DNA of 64,000 nucleotides, taken from contig BDLO01000001.1 of assembly GCA_001950395.1 (NCBI GenBank), forward strand, positions 124,001-188,000, read 5' to 3'. Below are positions 52,311-60,677 of the stretch, piece after piece (positions within the stretch are counted from its first letter, which is position 1; every line of letters begins with the position of its first letter). A program made the translations under genes and the position numbers. This DNA is from Coriobacteriaceae bacterium EMTCatB1 (GTDB lineage: Bacteria; Actinomycetota; Coriobacteriia; Anaerosomatales; Anaerosomataceae). Below the pieces are notes generated by a model. The model did not search any database. It worked only from the letters and a program-made list of their open reading frames with translations, and was not told the DNA's origin.

Positions 52311-52661
52311 GGGGGCGACTGGATTCGACACGATAGGTCTGAGGGAAGAAGCAGGCCGAGGTCTCCTCACCTCGTTAAACAGGGGTGCAGACGCTCAAGC
52401 GTCAACTCTGATCTTGCTCTCGCTGCCTAACTAGCGCAGCGACGCCGAACCGGTGAGCGTCCCCGTCACCGGCGAGGCGCCGACTCAGGGGACTGCCGCA
52501 GCAGCAACGGGCGGGAGCGCTGCTGCGAAAGACCTGACCGCCAGGGCGTTTGGACGCGGGTCACCGGTGTCCCAGACGCTGACGACAACGGGTGACTGAG
52601 CCTGGAGATGCTTCCCAGGGGTCTATCGTGGACCGGAGTTCGATTCTCCGCGCCTCCACCA
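52311..52661 (+). ncRNA. ssrA: tmRNA
   Basis: 5' GGGGGCGACTGGATTCGACA and 3' GGTTCGATTC-like arm GGAGTTCGATTCTCCGCGCCTCCACCA; acceptor GGGGGCG/CGCCTCC pairs; PK1 CGAGGT..ACCTCG; tag frame ends GCTCTCGCTGCCTAA (ALAA stop). Confidence 0.97.
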
Positions 52662-52673
52662 AGAAACCGAGCA

Positions 52674-52698
52674 CGCCCGCCGCATCGCGCGGCGGGCG
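52674..52698 (+). terminator. Probable tmRNA terminator hairpin
   Basis: CGCCCGCCGC-ATCGC-GCGGCGGGCG followed by TTCGAG; only a weak T tract. Confidence 0.6.
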
Positions 52699-52707
52699 TT
52701 CGAGTGT

Positions 52708-53100
52708 GTGAGATACTTGGCGATGATGAAGGCAACCACCCGATACGGCTTCACGAACGAGGCGTGGGAGGCAGCGCTCGCGCAAGCGCGCGAGCACCTC
52801 GTCGAACTCGCTCGCCGTCGCGAGACCACCACGTACTCCGGCCTATGTCAGGCGGTGAGCGCGATCGACCTCAAACCGTACTCGTTCGCGATGATGGCAT
52901 TCCTGAACGAGGTGTGCTCTCGTGCGGACGCGGAGCGCGGAGTGATGCTCGCGTCGCTCGTCACGCGCAAGGACACCGGTCTGCCGGGTGAGGGGTACTT
53001 CGCGTTCGCGGAGACGCTCGGGCGCGACGCGCACGACAGGCGCGCGTTTTGGGAAGCCGAGGTCGAGCGCGTGTACGCCGCGTTCGCGTGTGAGGAGTAG
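52708..53100 (+). CDS. Hypothetical protein (~125 aa; start could be ATG 52723)
   Basis: Intact ORF with RETTTYSGLCQAVSAIDL and LVTRKDTGLPGEGYFAFAETLGRD segments. Confidence 0.65.
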   Translation: MRYLAMMKATTRYGFTNEAWEAALAQAREHLVELARRRETTTYSGLCQAVSAIDLKPYSFAMMAFLNEVCSRADAERGVMLASLVTRKDTGLPGEGYFAFAETLGRDAHDRRAFWEAEVERVYAAFACEE

Positions 53101-53102
53101 CC

Positions 53103-53567
53103 GTGCCGTCGTTCGTTTCTTCGCTGCCTGCCTGGCTGAAGTACGCCGTGGTCACGGTGATCCCGTGGATCGAGCTGCGTGGCGCGGTGCCGATGGCGAT
53201 CGCCGCGCAAGAGCGGGTGTACCTGCCGCTCGTGCTCGTGGCGAACCTCGCCATCTTCTGGCCGGGCTACTACTTCCTCGAGTTCGTCTACGAGCGCTTG
53301 CCCGAAGGCGGATGGGTGCACCGGCGGCTTGAGCGGATCCGGGCAAAAGCGCATCCGTTTGTGGAGAAGTACGGCATGATCGGGCTTGCGCTGTTCGTGG
53401 CGGTGCCTCTGCCTGGCACGGGCGCCTATTCGGGCACCGCCGCTGCGTGGTTGCTCGACTTGGAGCCGAAGCGCGCCTTCCTTGCCGTGTCGATCGGCGT
53501 CGCGATCGCCTTCGCCCTCGTGTGGGGCTCGAGCGAGCTCGTGGCGGCAGGCGTCAAGCTGCTGTAG
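53103..53567 (+). CDS. Small multidrug export family (COG2426-like) membrane protein
   Basis: VVTVIPWIELRGAVPMAIA, YGMIGLALFVAVPLPGTGAYSGTAAAWLLDLEPKRAFLAVSIGV. Confidence 0.85.
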   Translation: MPSFVSSLPAWLKYAVVTVIPWIELRGAVPMAIAAQERVYLPLVLVANLAIFWPGYYFLEFVYERLPEGGWVHRRLERIRAKAHPFVEKYGMIGLALFVAVPLPGTGAYSGTAAAWLLDLEPKRAFLAVSIGVAIAFALVWGSSELVAAGVKLL

Positions 53568-53575
53568 GGGCACTC

Positions 53576-54433
53576 GTGGACCGGGCGGCGCTCCCCAAGA
53601 GGCCGAGCATCACCGTCGGCCTCACCTTCGTGGGATCAGACGCGCTTGGCGCGCTCGCGGCGGGCCTGGAGCGCGTCGAGCACGCGATTGTCGCGGCCTG
53701 CGCGGCGGTCGATGCCGCCTTCGCGTTCGTGCCCTGGAGCGAGCCGTCGGCAGCTGCAGCCACCGAGGCGCTCATGGAGGCCGGGGTCGCTCCGTTCGCA
53801 GTGGTGGACGGTGTGCTCGCAGAGGTCTTGCAGCGCGAAGGCTACGAGGCAGGATTGAAGGCGACGCTGCTGGAGCCCGAGCGCATCAGGAGCTCGATGG
53901 AGTCGGTTCTCGAGCGACGCCTCGATCGCGTCCGCGCGGCTCTCGATGCCGGTGCGCGCGCAATCGTGGTGGCTGAAGACCTCGCCGGCAGCTCAGGTCC
54001 GCTCGTCGCCCCTGACTTCGCGATCGAGACGCTGATGCCGCTCCTGGCCACGATCGCCGACGCCGCCACGACGGGGGCGGTCCCAGCCGTCTGGCACTCG
54101 GACGGGGAAGTGCGAAGCCTGCTTGGAGCTGCGCGCAAGGCGGGTTTCTCGGCGGTGCACGCGGGCGGCGGGCTCGACTTCGACGGGTTCGAGCGCGTCT
54201 TCTGGGCGGCGCGCGCGGCAGACCTCATGACGATCGGCGGCATCCCCACGAGAGACCTCGCTCAAGGGCTGACGCATGCCGAGGTCGTCGGGAGCCGGGC
54301 AGGCTTGCTGGCGAGGGCGGGCAAGCTTCTGGTCGCGGACGACGGCGGCATGACGACGGCTGCGGAGGCGCAGGCGTTCCTTCGCGCGGTCGCGGCCGCA
54401 CGGGAAGCGGCTGGGGCACCAAGGCGGAGGTGA
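53576..54433 (+). CDS. Uroporphyrinogen decarboxylase-like TIM-barrel protein
   Basis: GARAIVVAEDLAGSSGPLVAPDFAIETLMPLL, VPAVWHSDGEVRSLLGAARKAGFSAVHAGGGLDFDGFERV. Confidence 0.6.
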   Translation: MDRAALPKRPSITVGLTFVGSDALGALAAGLERVEHAIVAACAAVDAAFAFVPWSEPSAAAATEALMEAGVAPFAVVDGVLAEVLQREGYEAGLKATLLEPERIRSSMESVLERRLDRVRAALDAGARAIVVAEDLAGSSGPLVAPDFAIETLMPLLATIADAATTGAVPAVWHSDGEVRSLLGAARKAGFSAVHAGGGLDFDGFERVFWAARAADLMTIGGIPTRDLAQGLTHAEVVGSRAGLLARAGKLLVADDGGMTTAAEAQAFLRAVAAAREAAGAPRRR

Positions 54434-54444
54434 CGTAAGAAGCG

Positions 54445-54473
54445 CCAGGGCGCCCGACCGGCGGGCGCCCTGG
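54445..54473. terminator. Bidirectional terminator-like hairpin between convergent genes
   Basis: Perfect 12-bp stem CCAGGGCGCCCG-ACCGG-CGGGCGCCCTGG. Confidence 0.7.
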
Positions 54474-54496
54474 GTGTGACGCGTTCGAGCGCGTGC

Positions 54497-55789
54497 CTAC
54501 GCTCTGGGTGCGGTGTTGCCCGGCAGCGGCATCGCCTCCACGACGAGGTCGATGACCTGCCGCACTTGCAATCCGAGCCCGTGCAGCTGGTTCAAGTCCT
54601 CGATCTGCAGCCTGCAGTTCTCGCACGGGCAGGCAAGCACCGATGCCCCGCTCGCACGCAGCTGCTCGACCTTCTTCGAGCCGCTCTTGAGCCGCACGTC
54701 GCGCATCTCCTCGATCGCGACGATGCCGCCGCCACCGCCGCAGCACCACTGCTCGGCGCGGTTCGGCACCAGGTCCACGAAGTCATCGGTGAGGGCTTTG
54801 ACGACGTCGCGCGGCTGCTCGAAGATGCCGCCGTTGCGCGCGATCTGACAAGGGTCGTGGTAGGTGACTCGCCCCTGGATGCGGCCCTTCTCCACCGTGA
54901 TCCGCCCCTCTTTGATGAAGCGGTCGACCACCTCGAGGATGTGGCTCACCTTGAAGGGGAGCTCCTCTTGCGTCCACGCCTCGTAGAAGATATCCGCGAC
55001 GCGGTACGCGTGGCCGCATTCGGGCACGACGACCTCTTTGACGCCAAGCCGCTTCGCTTCTTCCATGAAGCGCTTGGCGATGAGCTTCGCTTTCTCGGCG
55101 TCGCCGAAGAAGTATCCGTAGTTCGCTGCCTCGAACAGAGAGATCGTCCAATCGACTTTCGCCTCGTGGAAGATCACCGCGGCCGGACGGATCGAGTGCG
55201 CGCCTGCGAGCGCCACGTACAGGATGTCGGCCCCGTGCTTGTCGACCGGGATGGTCGCCTCAGGGTCACCGGTGATCTCGCGGACCTCGGCTTCGATGTC
55301 CTTGAAGCCGGAGACGAGCACGTCGCGGAACATCTCGACGTTCTCGCCCTTGAAGATCGCAGCGTCCGCCAGCTGCCCGAGCATCTCCTGGCCGCGTCCC
55401 GCGGCGATGAGAATCGCCTTGCCGACCGCCACGATCCACTGGGTGTCGATCGAGAAGGGGCAGTAGTACATGCAGCGACGGCACCCGGTGCAGGCGTAGC
55501 AGGACTCGTACAGCTCGTCGAGCAGGTTGTCGTCCGGGTCGCGCGCCTCGTAGAGCGCGGGCACGAACCGGCCTGCGGAGTCGAAGTACTTCTTGTAGAC
55601 GTGACGGATGAGCTCTGCGCGCCGTGCAGGCAGGTACTTGAAGTCGCCGGTGCCGACGTACTGGTGGCAGGCGTCCTTGCAGATCGCGCAGCGAGCGCAG
55701 ACGTCGAGGTACTGCTTGAGCTGTCGCGTCATCTTCTTGTCGATGACGCCGGCGATGGTCTCGATCGTGTGCGCGTCCACGCTACTCAC
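54497..55789 (-). CDS. (Fe-S)-binding protein, HdrD/DsrK-like
   Basis: CARCAICKDAC, CYACTGCRRCMYYCP, CCG-type DPCQIARNGG...WCCGGGGG...ACPCENCR. Confidence 0.85.
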   Translation of the reverse strand: MSSVDAHTIETIAGVIDKKMTRQLKQYLDVCARCAICKDACHQYVGTGDFKYLPARRAELIRHVYKKYFDSAGRFVPALYEARDPDDNLLDELYESCYACTGCRRCMYYCPFSIDTQWIVAVGKAILIAAGRGQEMLGQLADAAIFKGENVEMFRDVLVSGFKDIEAEVREITGDPEATIPVDKHGADILYVALAGAHSIRPAAVIFHEAKVDWTISLFEAANYGYFFGDAEKAKLIAKRFMEEAKRLGVKEVVVPECGHAYRVADIFYEAWTQEELPFKVSHILEVVDRFIKEGRITVEKGRIQGRVTYHDPCQIARNGGIFEQPRDVVKALTDDFVDLVPNRAEQWCCGGGGGIVAIEEMRDVRLKSGSKKVEQLRASGASVLACPCENCRLQIEDLNQLHGLGLQVRQVIDLVVEAMPLPGNTAPRA

Positions 55790-56507
55790 TCCTCGTCAGG
55801 TTCGTCGAGAACGCCCCGATGGCGTGAACGAGCTTGCTGAACGGGAAGTACATCAGGAACAGGTCGGTGAACAGCATGTGCGTGCCGAGCGACCAGCCGA
55901 CGTTGCTCGCGAGGATCTTCTCGGGGATCTGCGGCCGGAGTCTCAGCAGGCTCAAGAACCACTCGCGGTACGTGTCAGCGTGGATGGTCCCGCCGTAGAT
56001 GAAGCGCATGTGGTCGCCCATGACCACGACGCCCAGCAGCAGCGCCAGCAAGAGGTAGTCCTCGGGCACCGAGAGGTTCTTGTACGGGCCGAACGTGCGG
56101 CGGGCGATCCAGTAGATGACGCCGACCAGCATGAGCGACCCGGCGATCGAGCCGGACCACGCCGCGAACGCGTTCATGCCCTCCTCGCCCAGAAGCTCAG
56201 GAAGCACCGGGAACTCCGCAAGCAGGCGGCCGTGCCCGACAAACGCGCCCAAAGCAGCCACGTGGAAGGCCATCGCGAAGATCCACATCGCTGGCTCGAT
56301 GCGTGCCGAGTGCGGCGCGAGGAAGGTGTCCTTGAGCATCTTCGCGACGCGTGCGCCTTTGGTCTCCGGCTTCGGGAACATCCCGAGCGGGACGGGGGAG
56401 CGCGGCGTGGTCGCCCACTGGTACACACGCACCCCCATCCCGACGAAGAACACGACCGCGGTCAGGTACACGCCCCAGATCGCGGTGATGGCCAGGTAGG
56501 TCTCCAT
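55782..56507 (-). CDS. Respiratory cytochrome b-like membrane subunit (NarI/DsrM-like)
   Basis: ~5 TM helices; GVYLTAVVFFVGMGVRVYQWA, HVAALGAFVGHGRLLAEFP, WSLGTHMLFTDLFLMYFPFSKLVHAIGAF. Confidence 0.8.
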   Translation of the reverse strand: METYLAITAIWGVYLTAVVFFVGMGVRVYQWATTPRSPVPLGMFPKPETKGARVAKMLKDTFLAPHSARIEPAMWIFAMAFHVAALGAFVGHGRLLAEFPVLPELLGEEGMNAFAAWSGSIAGSLMLVGVIYWIARRTFGPYKNLSVPEDYLLLALLLGVVVMGDHMRFIYGGTIHADTYREWFLSLLRLRPQIPEKILASNVGWSLGTHMLFTDLFLMYFPFSKLVHAIGAFSTNLTRSE

Positions 56508-56511
56508 CTGG

Positions 56512-56754
56512 CTACTTCACCCGCTTGACGAGGAACACGAACTCGTTGCCCTGCTTCTCGGCAGACAGCACCTCGTTGCCGGTCGACTTCGCCCACGCGG
56601 GGATGTCTGCCATCGAGCCGGGGTCGGTGGCGACTGCGCGAATCACGCCGCCGACGGGCACGTTGCCGATGTTTTGGCTGACCTTCACCATCGGCAGGGG
56701 GCAGAGCAGCCCCTTCAGGTCGAGCTCGAGGTCCACCTTGATCTCCTCTGACAT
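56512..56754 (-). CDS. TusA family sulfurtransferase-like protein
   Basis: LELDLKGLLCPLPMVKVSQNIGNVPVGGVIRAVATDPGSMADIPAWAKSTGNEVL. Confidence 0.92.
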   Translation of the reverse strand: MSEEIKVDLELDLKGLLCPLPMVKVSQNIGNVPVGGVIRAVATDPGSMADIPAWAKSTGNEVLSAEKQGNEFVFLVKRVK

Positions 56755-56826
56755 GGCTATCCCTTCCTCTCTGGCCGCGCCCGGCATCGCGCGGCGCTCC
56801 GTGCGGCATGCTGCCGCGTCTTCCCA

Positions 56827-57315
56827 TCAGATGAACAGCGTGATGTCAGCGTCCTGTGCTTTCATCAAGAAGAAGCCGACGCCGACGGGCTCCTTCACGC
56901 CATCGATGAACGCCTCCTGCGGGATCTCCATGACGTCCATCGACATCTGGCAGCCGTACATGTTCACGCCGAGCTGCACGGCCATGTCGCGGAGCTCTGA
57001 GAGCTTGGCGACGTTGTGGTTGCCCATCATCTTGTTGAACATCCAGCGGCCGAGTCCGCCGAAGCTGAACTTCGAGGGATTCGCCTTCGAGATGTCCCCG
57101 CCGTACATCATCCCGAGCATCTTGCCGAACAGCGTCTTGCCCGTGCTCACGTTCTTCTTGATGGCGCGCAGACCCCAGAAGGTGAAGAACATCGTCACTT
57201 CCATACCCATGGCGGCCGCGCCGTTCGCGATGATGAACGCGCCGAAGAGCTTGTCCATGTCGCCGCTCATGACCACCATCGCGAGGCTCTTTTGCTTCTC
57301 GTTCTCCTCTGGCAT
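56827..57315 (-). CDS. DsrE/DsrF/DrsH-like (DsrE2 type) protein
   Basis: SLAMVVMSGDMDKLFGAFIIANGAAAMGMEVTMFFTFWGLRAI, GVNMYGCQMSMDVMEI. Confidence 0.92.
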   Translation of the reverse strand: MPEENEKQKSLAMVVMSGDMDKLFGAFIIANGAAAMGMEVTMFFTFWGLRAIKKNVSTGKTLFGKMLGMMYGGDISKANPSKFSFGGLGRWMFNKMMGNHNVAKLSELRDMAVQLGVNMYGCQMSMDVMEIPQEAFIDGVKEPVGVGFFLMKAQDADITLFI

Positions 57316-57332
57316 CGTGCTCCTCCTTCGTC

Positions 57333-57680
57333 TCAGCGGTCGTCCTCGTCTTCAGAGCCGGCAAACGGCTCGACGGTCCTGGCCTGCGTCTCCAACGTCT
57401 CGCGCATGACCTCGGTGATGAGGTCGAACGCCTGGATGATCTTGGGGTTCGAGACGCGGTACAGCACGTGCGCCCCCTCGCGGCGGGCGATGACGACGCC
57501 TTTGGCGCGCATCGTCGCGAGGTGCTGTGACACAGTGGGCTGTGGGATGCTTGTCCGATTGACGATCTGTGAGACGGACGCTTCGCCGTCGCGCAGAGCG
57601 TTCAGGATCGCCTGGCGCTTCGCGTTCGCGAGCGTCTTGCACAGGTCCGAGTGGAGGCAGAAGAACTCCGAGTCGTTCAC
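57333..57680 (-). CDS. ArsR family HTH transcriptional regulator
   Basis: LCKTLANAKRQAILNALRDGEASVSQIVNRTSIPQPTVSQHLATMRAKGVVIARREGAHVLYRV. Confidence 0.93.
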   Translation of the reverse strand: MNDSEFFCLHSDLCKTLANAKRQAILNALRDGEASVSQIVNRTSIPQPTVSQHLATMRAKGVVIARREGAHVLYRVSNPKIIQAFDLITEVMRETLETQARTVEPFAGSEDEDDR

Positions 57681-57903
57681 GGAACCGTCCTTTGAATCAC
57701 CATATGCGAATACGCGAATGTTCCGACAGCAGCATCTTAAACCACGCTAATCTCCATGTCAACACTCTTCACAAGCGGCAGACCCAGCGTGCCGTCACTT
57801 CTTCAGCCGCCGGTTGCGTGTTACGATTCTTGCGGCGTGCCTCACGTGCTTCATCGTGTGCAGCACTCGCCGACAGAGCGTGATTCCGATCCGGGAGGGA
57901 ACC

Positions 57904-58650
57904 GTGGCCCTGGAGGGCAACCTCAAGGACTTCTCGCTTGCCGACATGTTCCGCTTGCTGGGCGCAGGCAGGAAGACGGGCACCCTGTATCTGGAGAGGC
58001 CCGATGCTCAGGGCAAGGTGTGCTTCAAGAAGGGGCGCGTGTTCTTCGCTTCGTCGAACTGGCATCGGGAGTCGCTCGGGCGTCGTCTCGTGAAGGCAGG
58101 GGTCATCTCGGAGAAGCAGCTGCGCCAAGCGCTCGGCCTCCAGAAGATCCAGAAGAAGGAGAAGGCGGATCGGAGGCTCGGCCAGATCCTCGTAGACGAA
58201 GGGTACCTGGACGCGAAGGTTCTCGAGACCTTCATCCAGGACCAGATAAACGACACGCTCTTCGACTTGTTCCGCTGGGAAGAGGGGCAGCTTCGGTTCG
58301 AGCCTGACGAGACCTGCGACGAAGAGGACATCGGCATCTCGGTCTCCGTCGAGAACATCATCATGGAGGCGTCACGCCGCCTTGAGCTGTGGAGCAAGAT
58401 CCGCGAGAAGATCCCCAGCATGGACACCGAGTTCGTCATGGCGGCCGCCCCGGGTGACAAGTCCATGGAGATCCACCTGAAGCCGAAAGAGTGGATGCTC
58501 CTGTGCTACATGCACGGCGGGCGGTCCGTCAAAGAGCTCGTCGAGCTCACCGGATACGACGACTTCGAGGTGGCGAAGATCCTGTACGGGATGCACGCGG
58601 CCGGGCTCATCGAGCGCGCAGACGCCCAGCCCGACGGCTCCGGCGCATAG
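57904..58650 (+). CDS. DUF4388 (PATAN) domain protein with MshEN-like helical repeats
   Basis: LEGNLKDFSLADMFRLLGAGRKTGTLYLERPDAQGKVCFKKGRVFFAS; LGRRLVKAGVISEKQLRQALGLQ and RRLGQILVDEGYLDAKVLETFIQDQ. Confidence 0.85.
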   Translation: MALEGNLKDFSLADMFRLLGAGRKTGTLYLERPDAQGKVCFKKGRVFFASSNWHRESLGRRLVKAGVISEKQLRQALGLQKIQKKEKADRRLGQILVDEGYLDAKVLETFIQDQINDTLFDLFRWEEGQLRFEPDETCDEEDIGISVSVENIIMEASRRLELWSKIREKIPSMDTEFVMAAAPGDKSMEIHLKPKEWMLLCYMHGGRSVKELVELTGYDDFEVAKILYGMHAAGLIERADAQPDGSGA

Positions 58651-58662
58651 GAGCATGGCTCC

Positions 58663-60225
58663 ATGAACGAGTGGTCTGGCTCGAAAGACCTCACGTACGA
58701 GGAGTTCGTGCGATTCCGTGACTTCATCCACGCTGCCTCCGGCATCTACATGGAGGACACCAAGCAGGACTCGCTCCGCATATCGCTGGTGACGCGCGCG
58801 ACTCGTCTCGGCCTCTCGAGCTTCAGCGAGTACTTCGCGGTGCTCGAACGAGACGAGCACGAGCTCAACGAGCTGCTCAACCTCGTCACGATCAACGAGA
58901 CGAGCTTCTTCCGGTTCCCGCAGCAGTTCGAGGCGCTGCGTACGCGGGTCTTGCCGGAGATCATGGCCAACAAGCCGGACTCGAACCGCACGATCCGCAT
59001 CTGGTCGGCGGGCTGCTCTACCGGCGAGGAGCCGTACTCGATCGCCATGACCGTCATCGACGCCGGTATCCTCTCGCTCGGCTGGCGGGTGCAGATCCTG
59101 GGCACCGACGTGTCCACGAGAGCGCTGAACGTGGCGAAGAAGGGCGAGTATCCGAAGCGCTCGCTCCTGAACGTCCCGAGCGAGGTGCTGGCTCGGCACT
59201 TCGAGCCGGTTCCGGGCGGCTACGCGGTCGCGCCGCACGTACGCTCGCTGGTGGACTTCGGGTACCACAACCTCATCAAGGAACCGTATCCGCTCGCGCT
59301 CATGGGCAACTGGGACATCATCTTCTGCCGCAACGTCACCATCTACTTCAAGCTGGAGTCAACCAAGCGCGTGGTGTCGAACTTCTTCAACAGTCTGAAC
59401 GAGGGCGGCTACCTGTTCATCGGGCACTCCGAGACGCTTTCACAGATCAACGACCAGTTCGAGGCGGTCGAGGTGGGTGGCGTCTTCCTTTATCGGAAGC
59501 CCAAAACGCGTCGAGGGATCGGGATCGCCGCGAGGAAGCCCGCCGGCGCGCCGATGCCGCCGGCCGAGCCGCCCGCGCTCGGACAGCGGGAAGCGGCTGT
59601 CGGGCGCTCGAGCAGGACAACCGGCCGGAAGCCGGAGCGCGACGCGGAGCAGCACAGCGCGGCGCGCAGGCCGCGGCCAGCTCCACGGGCGTCCTCGAGC
59701 GAGGCGCAGGCTCCAGACCCGGTGCAGGCTGCGCGGGCCGCGCTCGAAGAGGGCAGGGTGGCCGAGGCCCTCGAGCTCGCTCAACGCATCATCGCTTCCG
59801 ACCCGAACAACGCCGACGGTCACCTCATCGTGGCGTACGTCCACGCAGACGCTGGCGACTATGCGGCAGCGCTCGAGTCTTGCCACCGAGCGCTCGCCAT
59901 CAACCCGCTGCTGCCCTCCGCGCGCTACATCCTCGGCATCATCTATCAGCGGCAGGGCGACGTCGTGCGCGCGGTGAGCGAGTTCAAGAAGACGGTCTAC
60001 ATCGACGACTCGTTCGCGCTCGCGCACTTCAACCTCGCCAACATCTACAAGAGCCAGCGGAAGTGGGACGCCGCTGCGAGAGAATACGAGAACGCCTTGC
60101 GGGCGCTTTACAAGAGCCCAGAGGGTGCGTGGACCGAGTTCCTGGGAGGGTTCAAGATCGACTTGCTCGCCAAGACGTGCGAGCGCAGTCTGCTAGAGTG
60201 TCGGAAGGCCATGGGCGTCTCGTGA
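58663..60225 (+). CDS. CheR-type protein methyltransferase with C-terminal TPR
   Basis: LNLVTINETSFFRFPQQFEALR, IWSAGCSTGEEPYSIAM, WDIIFCRNVTIYF; TPR ADGHLIVAYVHADAGDYAAALESCHRALAINP. Confidence 0.94.
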   Translation: MNEWSGSKDLTYEEFVRFRDFIHAASGIYMEDTKQDSLRISLVTRATRLGLSSFSEYFAVLERDEHELNELLNLVTINETSFFRFPQQFEALRTRVLPEIMANKPDSNRTIRIWSAGCSTGEEPYSIAMTVIDAGILSLGWRVQILGTDVSTRALNVAKKGEYPKRSLLNVPSEVLARHFEPVPGGYAVAPHVRSLVDFGYHNLIKEPYPLALMGNWDIIFCRNVTIYFKLESTKRVVSNFFNSLNEGGYLFIGHSETLSQINDQFEAVEVGGVFLYRKPKTRRGIGIAARKPAGAPMPPAEPPALGQREAAVGRSSRTTGRKPERDAEQHSAARRPRPAPRASSSEAQAPDPVQAARAALEEGRVAEALELAQRIIASDPNNADGHLIVAYVHADAGDYAAALESCHRALAINPLLPSARYILGIIYQRQGDVVRAVSEFKKTVYIDDSFALAHFNLANIYKSQRKWDAAAREYENALRALYKSPEGAWTEFLGGFKIDLLAKTCERSLLECRKAMGVS

Positions 60226-60296
60226 CGCCCACGCTGTAGAGCTGCCGCGTGCTGGCCGATACAAGGCGCAGGCGGAAGGCACGGAGGGAGATGCTG

Positions 60297-60677
60297 ATGG
60301 CGGCACGGATACTGGCGGTGGACGACAGCCCGACCATCCTCGAGATGATCAAGGCGATCCTCGAGTCAGGTGGCTACGAGGTCATCACCGCGTCCGACGG
60401 CAACGAGGCGCTCGAGAAGGCTCGCGGAGAGCACCCTGATCTCATCCTGCTCGACGTGATGCTGCCGAAGCTCGATGGCTACCGGGTGTGCCGACTGCTG
60501 AAGTTCGATCAGAACTACAAGAGCATCCCGATCATAATGCTCACGGCGAAGACGGAGGAGCAGGCCATGGCAACGGGCATCCGCACCGGCGCTGACCAGT
60601 ACCTCACCAAGCCGGTGGAACCCGACACTCTGCTCGCTGCTGTCGCCGAGGAGCTGAGCAAGGCGAAGGGTCAGTGA
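60297..60677 (+). CDS. Single-domain response regulator (CheY-like)
   Basis: ILAVDDSPTILEMIKAILES, HPDLILLDVMLPKLDGY, PIIMLTAKTEEQ, GADQYLTKPVEP. Confidence 0.95.
   Translation: MAARILAVDDSPTILEMIKAILESGGYEVITASDGNEALEKARGEHPDLILLDVMLPKLDGYRVCRLLKFDQNYKSIPIIMLTAKTEEQAMATGIRTGADQYLTKPVEPDTLLAAVAEELSKAKGQ

Noticed and set aside
52386-52440. tmRNA tag read from GCA at 52387 (ADAQASTLILLSLPN-stop)
   Set aside because: That frame lacks the conserved ALAA-type terminus; the alternative frame ends in ALAA-stop
54476-55840. 454-aa plus-strand ORF opposite the HdrD-like gene
   Set aside because: Cys motifs and homology support only the minus-strand frame
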